Shown: positions 1 through 5,525 of the stretch, in pieces
How the letters are laid out: every line of letters starts with the position of its first letter
Numbering within the stretch: the stretch's first letter is position 1
Assembly (NCBI GenBank): GCA_030612945.1
Contig: JAUWMY010000056.1
Location: 1 to 10,395 of the forward strand
Direction of reading: 5' to 3'
Origin: Desulfobacteraceae bacterium
GTDB lineage: Bacteria > Desulfobacterota > DSM-4660 > Desulfatiglandales > Desulfatiglandaceae
Length of the DNA stretch: 10,395 bases
Made by a program: the position numbers and the translations under genes
The notes under the pieces: model-generated
What the model was told of the DNA's origin: nothing
The model's database searches: none
Seen by the model: the letters and a program-made list of their open reading frames with translations, nothing else

Positions 1-83
1 CAGAAGGGGCTGGAGCATCGTCCATGTTTTCTGCCGATGATATGCCTGGCAGAACAGTCATGGGGAAATATAGGGAGAGTATA

Positions 84-287
84 ATGGATGGGAGAAACCG
101 GGCTGATATCAAAGCGGGCGCCCATGTCCTGGTTGTAAGAAAACAGGACCAGCGTTCCGGGAAACTGACAGAAGGAAACGTAAAGAATATCCTTACAAAA
201 TCTCCTACCCATCCCCACGGGATCAAGGTACGCCTGGAAAACGGCGTAGTGGGTCGGGTAAAAAAGATCGTAATAGTTCACCCATGA
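84..287 (+). CDS. ywbE: YwbE family protein (DUF2196), 67 aa
   Basis: This small, basic, soluble protein matches my memory of the YwbE family (DUF2196), which is about 65 residues long and has no established biochemical role. The sequence opens with MDGRNRADIKAG, continues through VLVVRKQDQRSGKLTEG and ends with HPHGIKVRLENGVVGRV and a KKI tail, which together are the family hallmark. The reading frame is open further upstream to an ATG at 24. I chose ATG 84 because a GGGAG ribosome site lies at 73-77 and because the added 20 residues do not look like the family. It stands alone, with no neighbour on the same strand close enough to form an operon. The family call is fairly sure. The function is unknown; the compact lysine- and arginine-rich make-up would suit RNA or nucleotide binding, but that is inference. 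Confidence 0.85.
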   Translation: MDGRNRADIKAGAHVLVVRKQDQRSGKLTEGNVKNILTKSPTHPHGIKVRLENGVVGRVKKIVIVHP

Positions 288-299
288 AAATAATATTAG

Positions 300-335
300 A
301 CAGGATTTACAAGAAAGACATGATAACAATCCTGT
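300..335. repeat. Short inverted repeat after ywbE
   Basis: ACAGGATT at 300-307 is matched by its exact reverse complement AATCCTGT at 328-335, giving an 8-bp stem with a 20-base loop. No T-run follows, so it is a poor candidate for an intrinsic terminator. The ACAGGAT word returns in the 598-666 palindrome, which suggests both belong to the same kind of dispersed repeat. The rest of 288-437 holds no recognisable gene. Confidence 0.4.
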
Positions 336-437
336 GAATCAAAAAAGGAGGCATCTGAAATGCCGCTTCCCAGCCAGATGGAATCGGGATAAAATATTGT
401 TAATCACGGTTAATGTAAAATATTTTACTCATATCAT

Positions 438-495
438 GTAGGGTGGCATTTTATATGCCACCGCTATCCCGGTCGGGTATAAAACCCGACCCTAC
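438..495. repeat. Nested three-stem palindromic repeat
   Basis: Outer arms GTAGGGT (438-444) and ACCCTAC (489-495) pair around two inner hairpins. The first pairs GGTGGCAT (442-449) with ATGCCACC (455-462). The second pairs GGTCGGGT (471-478) with ACCCGACC (484-491). All three stems are perfect, with 5-base loops in the inner two. The outer and inner arms overlap by a few bases, so the fold would be either a three-way junction or two separate hairpins. It lies in a non-coding stretch and looks like a dispersed REP- or MITE-like unit and not a gene. About 100 bases of unremarkable sequence separate it from the next repeat. Confidence 0.6.
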
Positions 496-597
496 AATGC
501 TTTTGTGTTGTTTTCCATGGCAGGTTTTCATACTAATCCGCGATGTGCTGAAAAGTTAAGATTAAGTGGAAAATCAAGGATTAAGAATACGAGATCA

Positions 598-666
598 ACA
601 GGATGAAAAGTATAAAAAAATCTTGTTATTCCATGCCTGCCCCGCGGAACGCGGGGTTCATCCTGT
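598..666. repeat. 69-bp palindromic element with inner GC hairpin
   Basis: ACAGGATGAA (598-607) is matched by its reverse complement TTCATCCTGT (657-666). Inside it, CCCCGCG (640-646) pairs with CGCGGGG (650-656) over a GAA triloop. This nested palindrome, placed just beyond the 3' end of the truncated Uup-like remnant, resembles a small dispersed repeat. It could also act as a bidirectional terminator, but no T-run follows the GC hairpin. Confidence 0.5.
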
Positions 667-704
667 CAAGAAAATCCATAGGGATACCGGAATCTCATTC
701 TTTC

Positions 705-1100
705 CTATTGCCTTTCCTCTCTGAGGCTCTCCAGGCCCTCCCATCTGTCATATGCCTCATCCAACGCCAGCTTCAGCTCTTCCAACCGTGCCTGGGTCTG
801 TCTTATCTTTCCACCGTCATTTCTATAAAATTCCGGGGACGACATCTTCTCATAGATCCTCTTCTGTTCCTGCTCCAGTTCTTCTATGCGCCCGGGAAGA
901 CTCTCCAGCTCCTTTGCCTCGTTGAAGGTTATTTTTCGGGGGCAATCCTTCTTCCCCTGCCCTTTTCTCGATTTTTGTTTCCCGACAGCGCGCCTTTTTC
1001 CTGATTCCTCTTTATCAGGTTGCGTTGGCCGCTGACGGATCCAATCGTCATATCCTCCGGCATATTCCACTACAGCGCCATGGACCTCAAACACAAGAGT
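705..1100 (-). pseudogene. uup: C-terminal remnant of an ABC-F ATPase (Uup type)
   Basis: The minus-strand frame from about 1100 down to the TAG at 705 encodes the end of a Uup-like ABC-F protein. TLVFEVHGAVVEYAGGYDDW is the strand that follows the second ATPase domain. It is followed by IRQRP, a lysine/arginine-rich linker, and a charged two-helix coiled coil (ITFNEAKELESLPGRIEELE onward, to the end) typical of the Uup C-terminal DNA/ribosome-contact domain. Full-length members are about 600 to 650 residues. Only about 130 are present and both ATPase domains are absent, with no Walker or signature motif. Family similarity stops abruptly near 1100, where unrelated sequence begins. The open frame could start at 1121, but its first seven residues do not fit the family and no ribosome site supports it. 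I read it as a remnant left by an insertion, deletion or rearrangement. The remaining frame is undamaged, so the event may be recent. Confidence 0.75.
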
Positions 1101-1337
1101 GGGGGAATGGGGTCGGGCCACGCTAAGGAGTTGATATTAAATGGTATGATACCGCAAATCGTGCGGATATTGGCCCTATATTGGCCTTTTTGAAGGCAAA
1201 AAGAGGGGTTAGGGGCAGCAGAGGAAGAGGTGCTCAGGAAAAAGTGCTGTAAGCCCCCTGCCCTACTCTGTTGGGTTGCCCCTACTAAGAAAACCATACA
1301 AAAATATGTATATTTATATTGCTTTCTTTTCTCCCCG
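1101..1337. other. Non-coding spacer with small palindromes
   Basis: No gene is visible between the Uup-type remnant and brnT. The stretch holds the perfect small palindrome GGTATGATACC (1143-1153), a CCGCA/TGCGG hairpin (1152-1156 with 1162-1166), two copies of ATATTGGCC (1167-1175 and 1178-1186) and a GCCTT/AAGGC stem just after. An AT-rich block near 1300-1320 could hold the brnT promoter, but I cannot place convincing -35 and -10 boxes. Confidence 0.4.
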
Positions 1338-1631
1338 TTGATATCATCAAAATATGAAAAAGTAAGGTTTGAGTGGGATGCCAATAAAGACAAGCAAAAC
1401 CAGAAAAAGCACGGTGTTTCATTTGAGCTTGCCCAGTATGCTTTTGCCGATCCTAACCGCATTGTTGCTGAGGATTTAAATCACAGCCAAAAGGAAAAAC
1501 GATATTACTGTTTTGGCAAGGTCGGCGATGGAATTATAACAGTTCGTTTCACATATCGAGACGGCGTTATCCGCATTATCGGAGCAGGATACTGGCGAAA
1601 AGGGAGGAAAATATATGAAAGCAAAGATTAA
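1338..1631 (+). CDS. brnT: BrnT family ribonuclease toxin, type II TA
   Basis: This 97-residue protein fits the BrnT family (PF04365), RelE-fold ribonuclease toxins that block translation and are held inactive by BrnA. Landmarks seen are VRFEWDANKDKQNQKKHGVSF near the N-terminus (the FEWD-N-KN-KKHGVSF hallmark), LAQYAFADP, then GIITVRFTYRDGVIRIIGAG and YWRKGRKIYE at the end. The last block replaces the more usual IISAR-A---E--Y ending with a GAGYWRKGRK variant. The start is uncertain. No in-frame ATG exists, the TTG at 1338 lacks a clear ribosome site, and a GTG at 1230 would add about 36 residues of non-family sequence. The stop overlaps the start of the antitoxin by 17 bases, which points to translational coupling. 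Autoregulation by the toxin-antitoxin complex is usual for the family; I did not identify an operator. Confidence 0.85.
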   Translation: MISSKYEKVRFEWDANKDKQNQKKHGVSFELAQYAFADPNRIVAEDLNHSQKEKRYYCFGKVGDGIITVRFTYRDGVIRIIGAGYWRKGRKIYESKD

Positions 1632-1863
1632 ATATACTGATGAGCCATTGGGTAAGTTGCGTATAGTTGATGATTTCCTACCTCCTCCTGAAGATTTGAT
1701 ATTCAAAGAGGAGAATGTAAAAATCACTATTACCCTCAGCAAAAACAGCGTTGATTTTTTTAAGAATGAAGCAAAAAAGCATAATACACAGTATCAAAAA
1801 ATGATACGAGGGCTTTTAGACCTATACGCAGCTCATCACAGGCAACCGCCTCTAATCGGGTAG
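1615..1863 (+). CDS. brnA: BrnA-like ribbon-helix-helix antitoxin
   Basis: This 82-residue protein is encoded directly after BrnT and overlaps its last 17 bases, the standard toxin-then-antitoxin order of brnTA modules. The ATG at 1615 is preceded by AGGGAGG at 1601-1607, a strong and well-spaced ribosome site inside the toxin gene. Residues about 35-70 read VKITITLSKNSVDFFKNEAK, then HNTQYQKMIRGLLDLY, which is a ribbon-helix-helix DNA-binding domain of the CopG/MetJ type: a beta strand followed by two amphipathic helices. The N-terminal part (residues 1-34, with LPPPEDL) is the probable toxin-binding segment. By family precedent the protein neutralises BrnT and represses the promoter of the pair. 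The toxin-antitoxin assignment is firm. Placement in the BrnA family proper, as opposed to another CopG-like partner, is less certain. Confidence 0.82.
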   Translation: MKAKIKYTDEPLGKLRIVDDFLPPPEDLIFKEENVKITITLSKNSVDFFKNEAKKHNTQYQKMIRGLLDLYAAHHRQPPLIG

Positions 1864-1911
1864 CCGGGGTTTTACTCTCCCAATCCACACACTACCCCTC
1901 ATGCCGGTCGC

Positions 1912-1983
1912 CCTCGGCGTGCTCGGGACAAGCTACTTCGGCAATCTCAGGACAAATTACCTCGATGTACTCGGAAAGTGCTC
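1912..1983. repeat. Three-copy 24-bp degenerate tandem repeat
   Basis: Three adjacent 24-base units start at 1912, 1936 and 1960. They begin CCTCGGCGTGCTCGGGACAA, CTTCGGCAATCTCAGGACAA and CCTCGATGTACTCGGAAAGT, with consensus about CYTCGRCRTRCTCRGGACAA. The third copy is the most worn. A further GGGACAA sits at 2023-2029. I recall similar CTTCGACAAGCTCAGGACA units scattered through genomes of several environmental phyla, but cannot check that here. The 1901-2110 plus-strand open frame over this repeat is not a credible gene. The stretch 1864-2106 holds nothing else I recognise. Confidence 0.65.
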
Positions 1984-2106
1984 ACAGGGGCAGTTCACAG
2001 AACCTATTGAGGTTGGAAGTCCGGGACAATTTCAGCACACCCTAACCGAATGGGAGGTCCAGCCGGTCGGGGTGCGCTGTTTTCGTCAATCTGCCTTTGC
2101 CGGTGA

Positions 2107-3192
2107 CTAACCGAAGTAGGCCCGGATAAACTTCAAGAATCGTTCATTTTCTTCATCCGTGCCGGGGGTTACCCTGAAATAGCCAGTTTTACCGTGGATT
2201 TCACCGATCTTTTTCAGATAGATTTTATCGTCAAGGGCGGCTTTGAGGATCTCTGCGGTGGTTTTGCCTGTCATGGTGCCGTCGATAAGCATGTAATTAC
2301 CATTGGCCGGAAATGTTTTAAGTCCCAGTTTCTTAAGCTCTTCAGCAAAAATGGCCATCCACTTGTTGTTGTGTTCGACCTTCGCTTTGACCTCATCAGG
2401 GTTGTCGATGATGGCTTCGGCGGCAGCCGCAGACATCAGGCGCACGTTCCAAGGCAAAAACATTCGGTTGAAGGCGGCAATCATCTCTTCGGTGCCCAAT
2501 ACAAACCCGAATCGGATACCGGCAAATCCATAAGCTTTGGAAAACGTAACCGACAGAAACACATGGGGATATTTTTTGATCAGAGGCGCTTTTGAAGGCA
2601 CGTTAGGATTGTAATCCAGGTATGCTTCATCCACGCAAATGGGCACACCCGTTTCGCAAAACCGAATGAGATCCGCATCTTCGATAAAGACGCCAGTGGG
2701 GTTGTTGGGGTTGATGATCAAGATCAGTTTCGTCCGTTCATTGATGGCATTGAGCATCGCATCCACATCATACTGCAGGTCACCATCCCTCACCGGAATT
2801 GAAACGACCTTTGCATTGCAGAGCTCGGCCCGGGGCGGAAACAGTTCAAAGGTCGGCGTGGACAGCATGAACTCATCTCCCGGATGCAGAAATAAGCGCA
2901 TCATGGCGTCGATGGTTTCCGAAGATCCGTTGCACAGGGCTACATTGTCCGGGCCCAAATCGTACATTTTACCGATTTTGGTTCTCAGCCTCAAAAAACT
3001 GTCCGGATACCGGTTGCCGTTTCGAAGGGCCTCCGCTACCGCCTCGATGACCTTTTCCGACGGTTGGATGGGGTTTTCATTGAGCATCAGACGGGCATGA
3101 CCAGGGTTGGCCCATGCCTGATCCAAAATACCTACATTGTACTCCCTTGACGTATAAAGCCAGGGGACGATCCAGTCTTTTAGTGCTTTCAT
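2107..3192 (-). CDS. HisC-like PLP aminotransferase (class I/II fold)
   Basis: This 361-residue cytoplasmic enzyme belongs to the fold-type I aminotransferases nearest to histidinol-phosphate aminotransferase. Visible landmarks are RLMLNENP (residues 34-41), NPNNPTG (161-167), the cofactor-contacting Asp in VDEAY (D188), the Schiff-base lysine K219 in TFSKAYGFAGIRFGF, and Arg340 in YFRVTPGT at the position that grips the substrate carboxylate or phosphate. I chose the ATG at 3192 because AAAGGAG lies 5 bases upstream (3198-3204); the ATG at 3207 would overlap that site. It lies 74 bases behind the transaldolase and is the last gene of the apparent transketolase operon. No other histidine-pathway gene is nearby, so a true hisC role is doubtful. 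Transamination of a phosphorylated aldehyde or ketone related to the operon's sugar is more plausible, but that is inference. No terminator follows. Confidence 0.87.
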   Translation of the reverse strand: MKALKDWIVPWLYTSREYNVGILDQAWANPGHARLMLNENPIQPSEKVIEAVAEALRNGNRYPDSFLRLRTKIGKMYDLGPDNVALCNGSSETIDAMMRLFLHPGDEFMLSTPTFELFPPRAELCNAKVVSIPVRDGDLQYDVDAMLNAINERTKLILIINPNNPTGVFIEDADLIRFCETGVPICVDEAYLDYNPNVPSKAPLIKKYPHVFLSVTFSKAYGFAGIRFGFVLGTEEMIAAFNRMFLPWNVRLMSAAAAEAIIDNPDEVKAKVEHNNKWMAIFAEELKKLGLKTFPANGNYMLIDGTMTGKTTAEILKAALDDKIYLKKIGEIHGKTGYFRVTPGTDEENERFLKFIRAYFG

Positions 3193-3266
3193 TTGTTCTC
3201 CTTTCATATTAGTGAATGTTTTAGTGTCTCAAAATGGGGTTCTATATCTATTTTTAGGAAAAGTTG

Positions 3267-4466
3267 TCAAGCATTTTTAAGGCAATTGTCAGCGAAAGAG
3301 ACCATTTCCTCAGTTGCTTTGGAAAACTGTTCCGCAGTCCGCTGCAGGGCCGGATGGGTATTGTATTCATCCCGGGAGTAGCCGTTTACTGCATACGCTC
3401 GCTCAAAATAGGGAATACGCATCAGCTTATCCATGACATCCTTGGGGATATCCTCCAGTATCCGGTCTTTGACAAAAACAATCTTGTCCTGTTCTGAAAA
3501 GTTGATCACTTGATCGATAAAGGTCGGCGGGCAGGTCACCACGACGCCAGCGCCGGCTTTTTCTTCCAGATGTGGAATTCTGGTTACACCATCCACCACG
3601 GGCCCGATCCGCAGGGAACAGGAAAGCATTTTGTTTGGCAGGTTATTGTCAAGCAGATACTTATAGGCTTTTTTAAATATGGCCAATTCCGCCCACCTGA
3701 CATCCATGTCGGTAAGTTCGATGCCTTTTTCCGCGGCAAAATCCCTGAGGCCGCCGAGATCTCCATATCGCGATTCCATGTGGGTGATTACCGAACGCCA
3801 TTTTGACAGGTCTACATTGTTTTTTTTCGCAGTTTCAAGCCCGCGTTTAACGGATTCGGTACAGTCAACGAGCTGGGGCAAAACAAATGTCAGGGTATTA
3901 TTGGTTGAAATACCTTTCGAGGTCAAAAATTCGATCACATCATAACCCTCTTTAGAGCCGGGAACCTTAATCATGACATTGGGATTGATTTTTGCAATAT
4001 CGAGTGCTTGTTTTATCATGGCATCTTTGTCAAAAAGGCTTCGCGGATCCACCTGGCCGGAAAGGTATCCCTCTTTGTATCCTGTTTTTTCAAACAGCGG
4101 TAAATACATGTCCGAGCCGCGCTTGACCACCCGCTTGTAAAGCAGCCAGAACAGGGTTTCTTTATCGAGCCCGGGGTTTTCGGCAATGATCTCCTTGGTA
4201 ACGCCTTCCCAATACGGCGGATCATCCTGAATAGCCTGCAGGGACAGTGGCGGATTGGTGGTCACACCCCTGAAAAGCTGATTTTCCGGCGCGTTGTTGT
4301 CGTACATACGGTCAAACTGGCGCTGCAGGGTTTCACGATCTCCTGCTTCGGCTTTATCAAGCATCTTACGACACCAGTTGCTGAAAATCACCGGTGATGA
4401 ATCCCACCAGATTTCCATTCCGGGGCTGATTTCGACCAATTTTTCAATCAGGTTCTTCTCTTCCAT
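3267..4466 (-). CDS. Divergent transaldolase-family enzyme
   Basis: This 399-residue enzyme is of the transaldolase/fructose-6-phosphate aldolase superfamily, which moves or releases three-carbon units through a lysine Schiff base. By-eye landmarks are WWDSSP (residues 20-25, with the conserved Asp), GVTTNPPL (67-74), SGQVDPRSLFD (136-146), Schiff-base Lys167 in NVMIKVPGS, NNTLTF (189-194), Arg233 and Arg286 (SLRIGP) at the two phosphate-binding positions. Two features stand out. The catalytic Glu of E. coli TalB (Glu96) aligns with Gln138, as in fructose-6-phosphate aldolase, and the Phe178/Tyr131 position is Met230. It is longer than classical transaldolases of about 316 residues. AAGGAGG at 4473-4479 gives a strong ribosome site. 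It lies between the regulator and the aminotransferase in the operon. Superfamily membership is firm; the exact reaction and substrate are open. Confidence 0.88.
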   Translation of the reverse strand: MEEKNLIEKLVEISPGMEIWWDSSPVIFSNWCRKMLDKAEAGDRETLQRQFDRMYDNNAPENQLFRGVTTNPPLSLQAIQDDPPYWEGVTKEIIAENPGLDKETLFWLLYKRVVKRGSDMYLPLFEKTGYKEGYLSGQVDPRSLFDKDAMIKQALDIAKINPNVMIKVPGSKEGYDVIEFLTSKGISTNNTLTFVLPQLVDCTESVKRGLETAKKNNVDLSKWRSVITHMESRYGDLGGLRDFAAEKGIELTDMDVRWAELAIFKKAYKYLLDNNLPNKMLSCSLRIGPVVDGVTRIPHLEEKAGAGVVVTCPPTFIDQVINFSEQDKIVFVKDRILEDIPKDVMDKLMRIPYFERAYAVNGYSRDEYNTHPALQRTAEQFSKATEEMVSFADNCLKNA

Positions 4467-4595
4467 CGGTTTCCTCCTTAAGGCAGCGATTTTAAACAGT
4501 TGGGTTGATTGAGCACGGCTATCGGGTCAGTTGTTTAATCTTTTGGTTCTATTTTGTCACTATTCCCTCCTTTTGCCAGTTTTCATGGGTTCCGC

Positions 4596-5348
4596 TCACT
4601 GGGTCAGGTGGTAATGCCCCAGATCGACTTCAAAAGCGTATTTGTCCCCCCTGAAGTAACAACAGAGCACTTCAACAGGCATGTTTCGATCGTTGTAGGT
4701 CACGCTTTCCATATACAGGGCAGCGCCGTTCGCCTTGAGCCCGAGCAGTGGGGCAACCTTTTTATTCAGGTTGACGGCCCTGATGGTCTGTTCGCAACGG
4801 GCCAGCGCGACGCTGAATTCCTGGGTAAAGATCTCGTACATGGAGCCGGTCAGGTCCATCTCCAGGATACCGTCGAAAAGATCCACCGGCAGGTAGGTCT
4901 CCTCATAGATCAGAGGCAGATCATCACCGATTCGCAGCCGCCGGACGGCGATCACCCGGCTGTCGGGACTCAGCGCCAGACTTTGGGCCACGTGCTTGGT
5001 CGGGGTTTCGTAACCTTTGTCCAGAAGCCGGGTGTTCTCACGGACACCGGCCTGATTCAATTCTTGTCCGAAACTGGAAATCCGGTTCAACTTATGCTTC
5101 AACGCCACCGGTTCCGATGCCGTGACAAAAGTCCCTAAGCCCTTTACCTTTTTCAGCATCCCCTGGGCTGTCAACTCACCGATCGCCTGTCTCAGCGTAT
5201 TGCGGTTGACACGGCACATCTGGGATAATTCGATTTCACCTGGGAGCCTTTCGTCCATTTTGTATCTACCCACTTGAATCGACTCTCTCAACCAGGCACT
5301 GATCTGAAGATATTTGGGGATCGGATTATCGGGATCAACAATTTTCAA
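4596..5348 (-). CDS. GntR/HutC family transcriptional regulator
   Basis: This 250-residue regulator has an N-terminal winged helix (residues about 9-76) and a C-terminal UTRA ligand-binding domain (about 90-240). The winged helix shows PKYLQISAWLRESI, the LPGEIELSQ turn, the recognition helix NRNTLRQAIGEL and the wing GMLKKVKGLGTFV. UTRA marks are RLRIGDDLPLIYEETYLP and the closing YNDRNMPVEVLCCYFRGDKY. HutC-type proteins usually repress sugar, amino-sugar or amino-acid catabolic genes until an effector binds the UTRA pocket. The start is TTG: an in-frame stop sits two codons upstream and no ATG fits, while GAGGAAG at 5357-5363 is well spaced. It lies inside the transketolase operon and so is probably autoregulated. 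The GTATAGAC palindrome at 7543-7575 is the likely operator. The ligand is unknown, presumably an intermediate of the pathway. Confidence 0.92.
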   Translation of the reverse strand: MKIVDPDNPIPKYLQISAWLRESIQVGRYKMDERLPGEIELSQMCRVNRNTLRQAIGELTAQGMLKKVKGLGTFVTASEPVALKHKLNRISSFGQELNQAGVRENTRLLDKGYETPTKHVAQSLALSPDSRVIAVRRLRIGDDLPLIYEETYLPVDLFDGILEMDLTGSMYEIFTQEFSVALARCEQTIRAVNLNKKVAPLLGLKANGAALYMESVTYNDRNMPVEVLCCYFRGDKYAFEVDLGHYHLTQ

Positions 5349-5434
5349 TGTTCACACTTCCTCAATGACCTGAAATGAAGGTCGCATATAAATCTTATCC
5401 AACGCGCAACATCGAACCCGTGTTGCCGATGGGA

Positions 5435-5466
5435 TGATCACTGACTACTGATCACCGATCACTGAC
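5435..5466. repeat. Direct repeat in transketolase-gntR gap
   Basis: GATCACTGAC occurs at 5436-5445 and again at 5457-5466, with a related TACTGATCACC between them. The 177-base gap it occupies holds no gene. No hairpin with a T-run is seen on the minus strand, so nothing here argues against read-through from the transketolase gene into gntR. Confidence 0.5.
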
Positions 5467-5525
5467 GAGTTGTCAGAGACGCTGATGTATCATTACTTAT
5501 TGCCGGACCGCTTGACCAGGCCGGG

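Noticed and set aside
603..1121. Plus-strand open frame 603-1004, and the idea that the minus-strand 705-1121 frame is an intact 138-residue gene
   Set aside because: The plus-strand frame is a shadow of the Uup-type remnant. The minus-strand frame lacks a ribosome site and its first residues do not match ABC-F proteins, so a truncated remnant fits better.
1901..2110. 69-codon plus-strand open frame
   Set aside because: It runs through the 24-bp tandem repeat, has no ribosome site and no domain features, and overlaps the end of the aminotransferase gene.
2107..3192. Histidine biosynthesis role (true hisC)
   Set aside because: Not excluded, but no other his gene is adjacent and the gene sits in a transketolase/transaldolase operon, so I did not assign the symbol.
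4554..5138. 194-codon plus-strand open frame
   Set aside because: It is antisense to the GntR regulator with no ribosome site or recognisable domain.
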